From Candidatus Pelagisphaera phototrophica (GTDB lineage: Bacteria > Verrucomicrobiota > Verrucomicrobiia > Opitutales > Opitutaceae), in the NCBI RefSeq assembly GCF_014529625.1, contig NZ_CP076039.1, positions 186,001 through 250,000 on the forward strand: a stretch of DNA of 64,000 nucleotides. The letters are read 5' to 3'. Positions 45,129 to 53,971 of this stretch are shown piece after piece. A program made the position numbers and the translations under genes. Below the pieces are notes generated by a model that was given only the letters and a program-made list of their open reading frames with translations, was not told the DNA's origin and searched no databases. Numbering within the stretch: the stretch's first letter is position 1; every line of letters begins with the position of its first letter.

Positions 45129-45761
45129 CTAGGCAATACGGGCAACCCGGCGTTTTTCAGCCTGCCAAATACTACGAATCGTGTCAAAATCCGCCTCTTT
45201 CGAATGAGACCGGAACGCATAGTCAAACGACTTCCATGCCCCAATCTCTTTCTCGGCCGAACGTATGCGACGATCGATTTCCGCTTCGTCATCCTTTCCC
45301 CGCTCACGCAGCCGACGGCGAAGCTCCTCAAAACTGTCAGGCATAATGAATACAGAAACCAGCCGTTGCCCTATGGCAGAATGATCCCTGGCTGCTTTCT
45401 GAACTGCAGCGACTCCCTGTACATCGATATTCATCACGAGGTCGATATACTCTGACAGCTTATTCTCGATAACCGATTTTAGCGTTCCATAACGGTTAGC
45501 GTGCACCTTTGCCCATTCCAAGAATTCGCCATTTTCTACATTCGCATCAAATTGCTCGTCAGACAGAAAGTGGTAGTCGATTCCGTTTACCTCGCCTTCA
45601 CGAGGTGGCCGCGTTGTGCAAGTTACCACTCGTTCAGTATTCGCGTTTTCTGCCAAAAGACGGTCGCAAAGCGTCGTTTTTCCGCTACCCGCGGGTCCCG
45701 CCAATATTAGAAGCAGTGCAATTTCTTTTTCGGGCAGCGTATCCATCAGGCTAATAAGCAA
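45129..45761 (-). CDS. gmk: Guanylate kinase
   Basis: A 210-residue guanylate kinase. P-loop GPAGSGKTT (about 22-30), the GMP-binding CTTRPPREGEVNGIDYHFLS, and LVMNIDVQGVAAV are all present, with a lid of RRRLRERGKDDEAEIDRR. It converts GMP to GDP. The ATG at 45746 (MDTLPEKE) is an alternative start that avoids the 11-bp overlap with the upstream membrane gene. Confidence 0.94.
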   Translation of the reverse strand: MLISLMDTLPEKEIALLLILAGPAGSGKTTLCDRLLAENANTERVVTCTTRPPREGEVNGIDYHFLSDEQFDANVENGEFLEWAKVHANRYGTLKSVIENKLSEYIDLVMNIDVQGVAAVQKAARDHSAIGQRLVSVFIMPDSFEELRRRLRERGKDDEAEIDRRIRSAEKEIGAWKSFDYAFRSHSKEADFDTIRSIWQAEKRRVARIA

Positions 45762-46296
45762 AGGCTATCGCTCCGACAAGACCCCCATAGATCAGGAAAA
45801 CTAATCCAACCGTTTTCGGACGAGAGGCAGTTCCAAACAACCAAGTGAAGAAATCACGCACGCGAAATGGCGAATAACCAAGATAAAGAGCTACGGCCGC
45901 TCCGATATAGACCGGGGCAACCATGAATAAACGTAGTGGTTCCTCGTATTGGCCAAACGCTCCATTCAGCAATGAGTTCGCTATTAGCAAATACAGTATG
46001 CACGCCCCACGGACTGAAAGAAAATCGGGCGCGTACTTGAACGAGAGCAATCCTATGATCGCGAATCCTATAAAGATGTAATGCTTGAAATCCCCATAGT
46101 TAGCCTCGCCCAAATGAGCAACCTTGTACAAAGTCCAAATCCCTCCCACCGTCATCGTAACGTAGGCGGCAGTGCGTGAACGAGGAAACCCTTTGACCAT
46201 TGCAATGATCGGTTTGTTCGTCGTCACAAACAAAGCTCCTATCAGGACAAAGAGAATTCCAGCAAACAGGGTCGATTGAAAAAGAGTCAGTTCCAT
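45751..46296 (-). CDS. Hypothetical membrane protein between miaB and gmk
   Basis: A 181-residue integral membrane protein with about five hydrophobic segments (TLFAGILFVLIGALFVTT, YIFIGFAIIGLLSF, ACILYLLIANSLL, LFMVAPVYIGAAVALYLG, TVGLVFLIYGGLVGAIAF). I do not recognise a named family. It lies 7 bp after miaB and overlaps gmk by 11 bp, so it is cotranscribed with both, but no shared function is evident. Confidence 0.75.
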   Translation of the reverse strand: MELTLFQSTLFAGILFVLIGALFVTTNKPIIAMVKGFPRSRTAAYVTMTVGGIWTLYKVAHLGEANYGDFKHYIFIGFAIIGLLSFKYAPDFLSVRGACILYLLIANSLLNGAFGQYEEPLRLFMVAPVYIGAAVALYLGYSPFRVRDFFTWLFGTASRPKTVGLVFLIYGGLVGAIAFAY

Positions 46297-46303
46297 ATTA
46301 ATA

Positions 46304-47668
46304 TCAAATTGTATCCACTCCGGCTAAAACAAGATCACCATAAATAGTGCTTGCGGTAGCCCGGTCCACTTTCATTTGGACCAATTGGCCGATCAGCCGA
46401 TCATCCCCATCGAAAATGGAATTACGATAGCCTCGAGTCTTCCCGACAAACTTGTACCCCTTCTTGGCAGGGCCTTCCACAAGAACCTCTTGGACCGTGC
46501 CTACAAGCTGTTCGTTGCGCCACAGCGACCGCTTAGCCAGTATGTCGAGAAGGACGTGATTACGCCGTTCCTTCTCTTCAGTCGAAACCTGGTCCTCCAT
46601 GGTTTCCGCAGGAGTGCCAGTTCGAATACTGTATTTGAAAATATAGGACATATCGAATCCAATATCCTCGAAAAAAACGGCCGATTCATCAAAATCCTCC
46701 TCCGTTTCGCCAGGGAACCCCACAATGATGTCCGTAGAAAAGTACATATCAGGAACCACCGCGCGTAATGAGTCCACAATTTCACGGTAACGTTCCTTGG
46801 TGTAGGGCCGGTTCATCGCCCGAAGGGTCTTGTTGCAGCCAGCTTGCAGGGGTAAGTGGACGTATTCACACAACTTCGGCACATCCCGGTAGGCCTCGAC
46901 CAAATCCTGCTTGAATCCACGCGGGTGAGGTGAGGTGAAACGAATCCGATCGATTCCTTCAATGTCGTTTATCCTCTCGATTAATTGAACAAACGGCGAC
47001 TTCCCTCCAACAACAGGAAAATCGCGCCGCCCATAACTTGTCACTATTTGCCCAAGCAAAGTGATTTCCTTGACCCCTTGCTCGGCCAGCTCATGCACCT
47101 CTTCTACAATCTGGTCCATCGGGCGAGCACGCTCGCGGCCACGGGTCTTTGGAACTATGCAGTACGCACAGTTCATATTGCAGCCCTGCATAATTGAAAC
47201 GAACGCGCAGACCTGGTCCTTTTTGGGTAGGTGGTCCTTGATTGTATTCTGGGAACCTTCCTCCTCCTCCAAATCCAAAATGGTGGTAGGCCTAGGTCCC
47301 TGAGCCGCGTAGCTCTTAATCAGCTGATCCACATGATCGGGAACCGCATGAAACTTCTGCGTCCCCACGATCAAATCCAAATCAGGCAATCGGTCAACGA
47401 GCTCAGACCCACGGTTTTGAGCCATGCAACCCAAGACACCAATCATAAAATTCGGGTTCGAACGCTTTCGCTTCGCCAGGTAACCGGCTTTTCCGATGGC
47501 TTTCTGCTCTGCCTGATCACGGACGCTACAGGTATTAAGCAAGACTACATCCGCATCAAACTCGTTATCTACCATCGAATAGCCACGATCTCGTAGGGAC
47601 GAAGCGACTTGCTCGCTGTCCCGCTCATTCATCTGACAGCCGTAAGTTTTGATATAAACGCGATTCAT
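46304..47668 (-). CDS. miaB: tRNA-2-methylthio-N6-dimethylallyladenosine synthase MiaB
   Basis: A 454-residue radical SAM methylthiotransferase from ATG 47668 (MNRVYIKTYGCQMNERD). The N-terminal UPF0004 cysteines (KTYGCQMN, LNTCSVRDQAEQKA, VLGCMAQ), the radical SAM motif CNMNCAYCIVPKTRG, SPHPRGF and a C-terminal TRAM domain (about 385-450) are intact. It methylthiolates A37 of tRNAs reading U-starting codons. The longer frame to 47716 adds only leader sequence. Confidence 0.96.
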   Translation of the reverse strand: MNRVYIKTYGCQMNERDSEQVASSLRDRGYSMVDNEFDADVVLLNTCSVRDQAEQKAIGKAGYLAKRKRSNPNFMIGVLGCMAQNRGSELVDRLPDLDLIVGTQKFHAVPDHVDQLIKSYAAQGPRPTTILDLEEEEGSQNTIKDHLPKKDQVCAFVSIMQGCNMNCAYCIVPKTRGRERARPMDQIVEEVHELAEQGVKEITLLGQIVTSYGRRDFPVVGGKSPFVQLIERINDIEGIDRIRFTSPHPRGFKQDLVEAYRDVPKLCEYVHLPLQAGCNKTLRAMNRPYTKERYREIVDSLRAVVPDMYFSTDIIVGFPGETEEDFDESAVFFEDIGFDMSYIFKYSIRTGTPAETMEDQVSTEEKERRNHVLLDILAKRSLWRNEQLVGTVQEVLVEGPAKKGYKFVGKTRGYRNSIFDGDDRLIGQLVQMKVDRATASTIYGDLVLAGVDTI

Positions 47669-47749
47669 GGCGGAGTGGGAATCAAAACGGGATACGGGCC
47701 GCTGCTGATACGTCAAACAAGAACCAAACCGCCCTTATCCGACCCATTG

Positions 47750-47890
47750 CTAGTCAGGTATCTCCTCTGCGGGCTTTTCGGCTTCAGATCGACGGTTGAT
47801 ATCCTTTTTCAGCTGCACTGAAAAGAACGCCATTAACAGAACCAGCCCAAAAATCGCTCCTACTACCCACTTTCCGTTCTTTTTAGCCAT
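47750..47890 (-). CDS. Small membrane protein upstream of miaB
   Basis: A 46-residue protein from ATG 47890 (MAKKNGKWVVGAIFGLVLLM) with one membrane segment and a charged, Glu-rich tail. A start at 47971 would add 27 residues and come within 3 bp of the divergent cmoA start, which seems too tight. Function unknown; single-pass small membrane proteins like this are common but rarely assignable. Confidence 0.5.
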   Translation of the reverse strand: MAKKNGKWVVGAIFGLVLLMAFFSVQLKKDINRRSEAEKPAEEIPD

Positions 47891-47974
47891 GGCCTCTTTA
47901 ACCGCAGATTTCCTCGATTCCGACAAGCCGTAAATCCACTTGCCGAGACCCAACATCGTAGCTTGGCTCATCCA

Positions 47975-48721
47975 GTGAAAGAAAAAGACGCCCGCAAAGA
48001 CCGAATCTACGCTGATCCTTTGTCAAAAGTCGGCGGCTTTGTTTTTGACGAGTCTGTAGCCCACGTTTTTGACGACATGATCCGAAGATCCGTCCCTTGC
48101 TATGCGATGACGCTATCATTGATGCCGCTCATCGCACAACGCTACGCACAAAAGAACAGCACCATCTACGACCTTGGTTGCTCTCTCGGAGCAGGATTGG
48201 CGGCGATTGCTAGAAGTCTTCCAAAGGGAACATCTCTGGTTGGCGTAGACAATTCCCAGTCCATGCTGAATCGCTGCCAAATCAATCTGCAAGACGCTAT
48301 TCCAGAAAAAAAATGGTCGCTTAAATGTAGCGACATATTGGATTTGGATATCACAAACGCCAGCGTCGTAATCCTAAACTTCACGCTCCAATTTATCCCG
48401 CTCGAAAGCCGGTTACCCCTCTTGAGTAGAATCGCAAAGGGCCTGGAGCCGGGTGGCGTATTACTCTTGTCAGAAAAAATTCGCTTCGAAGACGAGAATA
48501 CTCAGCAGGGCCTAACCGACCTCCACCACGATTTCAAAAAAGCAAATGGCTACAGCGATTTAGAGGTTAGCCAAAAGCGGGCCGCCATAGAAAATGTGCT
48601 TATTCCAGAATCGATCCAAGAGCACAGGGAACGCCTAAACCAGGCAGGATTCGACCACAGCGAAGTCTGGCTTCAGTGCTTCAATTTTGCATCGCTCCTT
48701 GCGATCAAGGCTTCTGACTAA
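47975..48721 (+). CDS. cmoA: Carboxy-S-adenosyl-L-methionine synthase CmoA
   Basis: A 248-residue CmoA from GTG 47975. Close agreement along the family: PLSKVGGFVFDESVAHVFDD, YDLGCSLGAGLAAIAR (SAM-binding), ASVVILNFTLQFIPLESRLP, LLLSEKIRFED and HHDFKKANGYSDLEVSQKR. It converts SAM plus prephenate to carboxy-SAM, the donor used by CmoB. Followed by cmoB after 33 bp. Confidence 0.95.
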   Translation: MKEKDARKDRIYADPLSKVGGFVFDESVAHVFDDMIRRSVPCYAMTLSLMPLIAQRYAQKNSTIYDLGCSLGAGLAAIARSLPKGTSLVGVDNSQSMLNRCQINLQDAIPEKKWSLKCSDILDLDITNASVVILNFTLQFIPLESRLPLLSRIAKGLEPGGVLLLSEKIRFEDENTQQGLTDLHHDFKKANGYSDLEVSQKRAAIENVLIPESIQEHRERLNQAGFDHSEVWLQCFNFASLLAIKASD

Positions 48722-48754
48722 AAGTTACAGGCGAATACTCTATCGTACCAAACT

Positions 48755-49735
48755 ATGTTCGAATCGAACTTTAATCCTCTGTACGAGGTCATCGCCGACA
48801 CCGACCTAGGACCCTGGCTGGATCGGTTACCTCAGCAAGTTAAGAACCGCTTTGATCATTCAGGCAATGGACACTTGCCTCTGTGGCGGGACGCCTTGCA
48901 CTCAATGCCAGAGGCAAACCCAAGCTTCTTAGACCTAAAGTCCAACGCTATCGCGATTGGCAAGTCGAGCGATCTCTCTAACAGTCAAGCGAAGCGATTG
49001 CGGCAGAATCTTATGGCCTTCCATCCATGGCGAAAGGGCCCTTGGAACTACTTTGGGATAGATATTGATACCGAATGGCGCTCCGACTTGAAATGGAACC
49101 GGATCAAGCAATCGATCAGCCCTCTAAAAGATCGGCTCGTGTTGGATGTGGGTAGTGGCAACGGCTACTATAGTTACCGAATCGCGGGTGAGGAAGCAAA
49201 ACTGGCTCTGGGAGCCGACCCGTTTCTGCTATACGTCCTCCAGTCGCTATTGGCCCGGCGCTACCTCCCATCTAGCTGCCCAGCGTTTGTCGTTCCCCTC
49301 GGAGTAGAAATTCTACCCTCCAATCTACCTTTCTTCGATACGGTACTGTCAATGGGGGTTCTCTATCACCGGAGATCTCCCCTCGACCATTTACTCGAGT
49401 TAAGAGGCCTTCTACACGAAAACGGAGAACTCGTCTTGGAAACACTCGTGATCGATGGCGATGAGGGACAAACTCTGCTTCCTAAAGGGCGCTACGCCAA
49501 AATGAGAAACACTTGGCTCATACCCTCCTGTCTCGCGCTCGAGCGTTGGCTGGAGCGATGCGGTTTCCAAAACATCCGACTGGCGAACCTGTCAACAACG
49601 ACCTCTGAGGAACAGAGGAGCACAGATTGGATGACCTTTGATTCGCTGGATACTTTTTTAAACTCCGAAGACTCTTCCAAGACGATCGAAGGGTATCCCG
49701 CACCTAAACGGGCTATCTTTATAGCCACCCGCTAA
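48755..49735 (+). CDS. cmoB: tRNA uridine-34 carboxymethyltransferase CmoB
   Basis: A 326-residue CmoB. FHPWRKGPWNYFGIDIDTEW, SDLKWNRIKQSISPLKDRLV, VLDVGSGNGYYSYRIAGEEA and FDTVLSMGVLYHRRSPLDHL with the LVLETLVIDGDEG strand match the family, as does the GRYAKMRNTWLIPS motif. It uses carboxy-SAM to make cmo5U34 in tRNAs, widening wobble reading. It forms an operon with cmoA. Confidence 0.95.
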   Translation: MFESNFNPLYEVIADTDLGPWLDRLPQQVKNRFDHSGNGHLPLWRDALHSMPEANPSFLDLKSNAIAIGKSSDLSNSQAKRLRQNLMAFHPWRKGPWNYFGIDIDTEWRSDLKWNRIKQSISPLKDRLVLDVGSGNGYYSYRIAGEEAKLALGADPFLLYVLQSLLARRYLPSSCPAFVVPLGVEILPSNLPFFDTVLSMGVLYHRRSPLDHLLELRGLLHENGELVLETLVIDGDEGQTLLPKGRYAKMRNTWLIPSCLALERWLERCGFQNIRLANLSTTTSEEQRSTDWMTFDSLDTFLNSEDSSKTIEGYPAPKRAIFIATR

Positions 49736-49745
49736 ACAAAAAATG

Positions 49746-50333
49746 TTATGACTGGATTGGAGCTTTTGCTGTTCGCTGTCTAAGCAGGAGGATGTTCAAA
49801 ATTCCGATTCTAAGTATTAAAACAGATGCTCCGGCATCTGGGACACCATGACTATCTGGAATCTCGTTTCCCCAAGCATTGAGCTTGGCTTCCTTAAACC
49901 AGACATCGTTGTACCTTCTGTCACTACGATTCTCGACCCTAACCGCGTAACTAGTGACTCCAACTTGGAGGTCCGTTAGCATTGTGCCGTTTAGCCCGCA
50001 CCAAATCCAGTCAAACCCGTGTCGATGCGTCCCATCCACTTCACGGTGTTTCCAAACGCGGGGGGACTCGAGCCATACATCCACCTATTCCCTTCCGGAG
50101 TCCCCCGACCAATACCCGTCAGAAAACGAGAAACCAACACGAGCACGGGTCAATTGGTGCAGATTCTGATCTTATCCATTGGCACCCGATGTGATGCTAA
50201 ACTGGCCAGCATGGGACTGCCCTTCTCCATGGAAAAACCCCACGTCATCATAATCCTGCCACATTGAGCCGAATGATGCTGACATCAGAAAAACGGCAGC
50301 TACCAGCGTCCCTTTTTTGAATTTTGCCCTCAC
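49746..50333 (-). pseudogene. Broken gene for a VPDAG-type sorted exported protein
   Basis: From GTG 50333 the frame reads a signal-like start (GTLVAAVFLMSASFGSMW), then in-frame TAA at 50172-50174 and TAG at 50085-50087, and continues to a C-terminal sorting signal SHGVPDAGASVLILRIGILN followed by ILLLRQRTAK. That arrangement (VPD-Gly motif, hydrophobic helix, basic tail) is the PEP-CTERM/VPDSG-CTERM type used with exosortase in Verrucomicrobiota. The middle has no recognised domain. Two stops in one frame show the gene is inactivated, while the start and the sorting tail are still readable. Confidence 0.7.
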
Positions 50334-50846
50334 TATTTCTTAACGTTTCTTGAGGTAGGTTAATCTATCGCCCTGGATTGTCACCGGCCGGATTTACCTA
50401 AACTAAAGCGACCACTGAGCGGAACTAACACGTAAAAAGCATGCTTTCTTCGAAAGTAATCATGATTTTCTCAAGGTCGAATGACCTCATCAGGCTCGGT
50501 ATCAAAAAGCCCGTCCGAGGTCTCTGGGCGGGCTTCGATCCGGACCTGCTGATTATCTCGCATCTCATTTACATTCTATTGCTTAACTGTTCTTAAGCAG
50601 CGTAAATAAATCTTACTCCCAAATCCAATACGCATATCCAAAAGAGTATTCAAAGAAGGCTACGTGATAAGAAACACCGAAAACTGCGGATCAGCTTAGT
50701 CACTTCGAGTGGCTGCAAAACCTTCGGCACGACCCAAAAAAAGTCGTGGAAATAGGAGTTGCGGTAACACCTCCACAGAATAACGATGCTTCACAATTTT
50801 CTGAAACTCTTAGCACTTTCCCCAACATTAGTCCTATCCCATCGCA
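50334..50846. other. Intergenic 0.5 kb with orphan hairpins
   Basis: Between the broken sorted-protein gene and dctP. It contains a minus-strand terminator (50504-50535, listed separately) and, just beyond, a perfect hairpin with 7-bp arms TGCTTAA and TTAAGCA (50580-50599). No reading frame of interest is seen. The pair could mark a small RNA on the minus strand or be left over from a lost gene. Confidence 0.4.
50504..50535 (-). terminator. Orphan Rho-independent terminator
   Basis: Arms AAGCCCGTCC (50507-50516) and GGGCGGGCTT (50526-50535) form a 10-bp stem with one G-T pair, with TTTTT following on the minus strand. No minus-strand gene precedes it within 3 kb, so it is either the end of a small RNA or a relic. 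Confidence 0.6.
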
Positions 50847-51920
50847 ATGATTCGTTTCCTGCCAAGTTTATTAGCCGCGTTGATTTTACTTTTCGGGTGC
50901 TCAGGCCCGACATCGAGTGAGTCTGGTTCGAGCCAGCCGTCGGGACGCAAAATTCGCATTGAGGTCGCTTCTTTCATACCCCTCTCGGTCAATGTCCTAG
51001 GTGAGCAGCTCACCCATATCGCAGAGGAGCTGGAAGCCATCAGCGGTGGCAATGTCGAGCTGGAAATCTTCGAACCAGGCGCACTTGTAGGAGCCTTGGA
51101 AATCCTGGACGCCGTATCGGGCGGAAAAGTGGACGCTGGATATGGCGCTTCTGGCTTTTGGGCCGGAAAACTCTCCGCCGCCCCTCTTTTTTGCTCGATA
51201 CCATTTGGACCAGACAATTCGGAGTTTCTGTCCTGGCTCTACCAGGGTAACGGCATGAAACTGTACCAGGAGATGTACGACACATCTGGCTTCGATGTCA
51301 AAGTCCTTGTTTGCGCAATGCTTCCACCCGAAACCAGTGGGTGGTTCGCGAGCGAGATAAAATCTGCCGACGACTTGAAGGATTTAAAAATGCGATTCTT
51401 TGGCCTCGGCGGAGTCGTCATGGGAAAGCTAGGCGTATCAGTTTCGGTACTACCAGGCGGCGAGATCTTTCCTGCACTTGAGAAGGGGGTGATCGACGCA
51501 ACCGAGTACTCCCTCCCGTCCATCGACGAAAGCCAAGGGTTTCACAAGCTCGTCAATTTCAACTACTTTCCCGGTTGGCACCAACAGGCAACGACCCACG
51601 AACTCATCTTCAACAAGCAATTCTGGAATAGGCTGACGCCCACTCAACAAGCTCAAATTGAATCAGCTTGTAAATCGAGTATCGTCCATTCCATTGCATA
51701 TAGTGAGGCCTTACAGTCGGCAGCTCTAAAGAGAAATATAGAACGCGGCGTGAACGTGAAAACCTGGTCTCCTGAAATGCTAGAACTCTACAAAGCCACT
51801 TGGAAAGAAGTGGCAGCAGAAGAGTCTGCAAAGAATCCGTTTTTCAAAAAGGTCTGGGAAGACTTGACGGCTTTTCGAGAAGACTACGCAACTTGGGCGG
51901 ATCGGGCCTTCTTGAAATAG
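50847..51920 (+). CDS. dctP: TRAP transporter solute-binding protein DctP
   Basis: A 357-residue solute-binding lipoprotein (lipobox LLFGC, Cys18). The family signatures are LTHIAEELEAISGGNVELEI, DLKMRFFGLGGVV with the conserved Arg that binds the carboxylate group, GAYGASGFW-type segment GYGASGFWAGKL, and ATEYSLPSIDESQGFHKLVN. It captures a carboxylate (or another anionic solute) and delivers it to the DctQM channel. The substrate cannot be predicted; the YFPGWHQQATTHELIFNK segment suggests the mannitol/sugar-acid-type subgroup. Confidence 0.92.
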   Translation: MIRFLPSLLAALILLFGCSGPTSSESGSSQPSGRKIRIEVASFIPLSVNVLGEQLTHIAEELEAISGGNVELEIFEPGALVGALEILDAVSGGKVDAGYGASGFWAGKLSAAPLFCSIPFGPDNSEFLSWLYQGNGMKLYQEMYDTSGFDVKVLVCAMLPPETSGWFASEIKSADDLKDLKMRFFGLGGVVMGKLGVSVSVLPGGEIFPALEKGVIDATEYSLPSIDESQGFHKLVNFNYFPGWHQQATTHELIFNKQFWNRLTPTQQAQIESACKSSIVHSIAYSEALQSAALKRNIERGVNVKTWSPEMLELYKATWKEVAAEESAKNPFFKKVWEDLTAFREDYATWADRAFLK

Positions 51921-51977
51921 ATCGCGAGAATCCATTCTCGCCCAATCTTATTCTCACTTTCGCAGCTCGAATTCCAG

Positions 51978-52496
51978 ATGAACTCCTTCGCAAGCCGTAT
52001 TGAAAATATCGTAACAGCAATCGGAAAAGTAGTTTCATGGTCAATAGCGGTACTGTTGGTAGCTATCGTATTTCAAGTCTTGATGCGATATGCGCTTGGA
52101 CTGACTAACACCATGCTGGAGGATTCGCTCTGGTACCTCTTTGCCATAACCCTGACCCTAGGGTTGTCCTATACAATGACACACGACGGTCACGTTCGAG
52201 TGGATTTTCTCTATCAGCACTATTCCCCCAAAACGAAGTCCATTGTCGATGTCTTAGGGATCGCCCTTTTTGTCATTCCGTTGTACGCGTTTCTTTTGTG
52301 GCACGGATGGGACTACACCAAAAATTCGATGTCTATCAATGAAAGCTCCCCCAACCCAAGTGGAATGCCTTGGCTATGGGTAGTAAAGGGACTCCTACCC
52401 TTGAGCAGCTTGCTCCTCTTAATCGAATCAGTAGCTCGAATCGTTCTCATTTTCAACAACCGGCGAACCCTTTCAACCGAAGTACATGGATCCTAG
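51978..52496 (+). CDS. dctQ: TRAP transporter small permease DctQ
   Basis: A 172-residue protein with four predicted membrane segments, including VVSWSIAVLLVAIVFQVLMRY, LWYLFAITLTLGLSYTM, and VLGIALFVIPLYAFLLWHGW. It carries the GHVRVDFLY and MTHDG motif that is typical of the DctQ family. It pairs with DctM to form the membrane part. It starts 57 bp after dctP and overlaps dctM by 11 bp. Confidence 0.92.
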   Translation: MNSFASRIENIVTAIGKVVSWSIAVLLVAIVFQVLMRYALGLTNTMLEDSLWYLFAITLTLGLSYTMTHDGHVRVDFLYQHYSPKTKSIVDVLGIALFVIPLYAFLLWHGWDYTKNSMSINESSPNPSGMPWLWVVKGLLPLSSLLLLIESVARIVLIFNNRRTLSTEVHGS

Positions 52497-53877
52497 CACA
52501 GTCCTCATCTTCGTACTGATGGGTCTATTTATCGGCCTACTTTTTCTCGGAGTCCCCGTAGGCTTTTCGCTCGGTGGTTCAGCGATCGCTACGACCGCAG
52601 TCGCTGTTTTGCTGGACCAAGTATTCGGGCTCTACACCGGCTTGAGCTTCCTCCGTTTCTCGATCGTAGTCGATCGTATCTTCGGTATCATGAAAAGCGA
52701 AGTCCTCGTAGCGTTGCCCATGTTTATTCTAATGGGCAATATACTCGATCAATCGGGAGTCGCTGAGAAGATGATGCAAGCCCAGCAAAAGCTGCTTGGC
52801 CGCGTACCTGGTGGCCTCGCTTTTGGCGTGACCCTCATGGGGATACTTCTCGCCGCTTCAACCGGTATCATTGGGGCTTCTGTAGTGCTCCTTGGAACGC
52901 TCGCGCTTCCCGCAATGATGCACGTCAAGTACTCTCCTTCGTTCGCTGCAGGAACCGTTTGCAGTGCGGGCACGCTCGGAATACTCATCCCTCCGAGCAT
53001 CATGCTAATCCTCATGTCAACGCAGTTGGATGTATCCACAGGAGACTTATTCATGGGGGCCGTAATTCCGGGTCTACTCCTTTCGGGTTTGTACCTTCTA
53101 TACATTTTTGTCTACGCGCGAGTCAATCCATCGGCCGCACCAAAACCAAAGGATACGAATTCGTTGACCCTCGCCGACTGGATCGGCCTAGCCAAAGCGA
53201 TCCTGCCAGCAGCATTCCTGATTATGCTAGTGCTAGGATCGATTTTCTTCGGCATTGCAACTCCTACCGAATCGAGCGGCATGGGAGCGCTGGGAGCCCT
53301 GTTTTTGGCCCTTTTTAATAAGCGGCTGAATATTCGCGAATTCCGAAAGTCGCTTCATGGAACCCTCAGCACAATGGGATTTCTTGCGGCCATATTCATT
53401 GGAGCAACTTGCTTTTCCCTCGTTCTGAGGAGGCTCGGAGGAGACGAGATGATAGCCAATGCTATACTTGGAGTTGGTTCTGGAGACTATGGCACAATTT
53501 TCGTTATTCTACTTATAATTTTCGCTCTTGGATTCTTTTTGGAGTGGATCGAAATTACCATGATCATGCTTCCTATTGTCGCGCCGATTATCACAGGCAT
53601 GGATTTGGCTTGGTTGGCCGACAGCGGCATGGACGCCACTTCTAAGCCTGCATTGATCTGGTTTGCCATCCTCTGCGCCGTGGCCTTGCAAACTTCCTTT
53701 CTCACGCCACCGGTCGGATTTGCTCTATTCTACATTAAAGGCGTCTGCCCGGAAGGAATCAATCTGAGGCACATATACAAAGGGGTCGTACCCTTTATTG
53801 TCATACAACTGATAGCGCTTGGTCTTGTTGTGGCTTTCCCGAAACTCGTCACTTGGCTTCCTGGGATAAGTTACTAG
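52486..53877 (+). CDS. dctM: TRAP transporter large permease DctM
   Basis: A 463-residue protein with about twelve membrane segments, DctM/SiaM-type. Signatures include LVALPMFILMGNILDQSGVAE, GASVVLLGTLALPAMM, GTLGILIPPSIMLIL and PVGFALFYIKGVCPEG, with FFLEWIEITMIMLPIVAPII near the end. It transports the solute with sodium. It ends the operon before the convergent gpsA. Confidence 0.95.
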   Translation: MDPSTVLIFVLMGLFIGLLFLGVPVGFSLGGSAIATTAVAVLLDQVFGLYTGLSFLRFSIVVDRIFGIMKSEVLVALPMFILMGNILDQSGVAEKMMQAQQKLLGRVPGGLAFGVTLMGILLAASTGIIGASVVLLGTLALPAMMHVKYSPSFAAGTVCSAGTLGILIPPSIMLILMSTQLDVSTGDLFMGAVIPGLLLSGLYLLYIFVYARVNPSAAPKPKDTNSLTLADWIGLAKAILPAAFLIMLVLGSIFFGIATPTESSGMGALGALFLALFNKRLNIREFRKSLHGTLSTMGFLAAIFIGATCFSLVLRRLGGDEMIANAILGVGSGDYGTIFVILLIIFALGFFLEWIEITMIMLPIVAPIITGMDLAWLADSGMDATSKPALIWFAILCAVALQTSFLTPPVGFALFYIKGVCPEGINLRHIYKGVVPFIVIQLIALGLVVAFPKLVTWLPGISY

Positions 53878-53971
53878 AAAATCGATTCTTAAAAGCAGCC
53901 GCTCAACTCGAAATACCTGCCTAGGGTTGCCGCGTAACTTTGATCGGCATCCACACATTCGAGGGACTGGC

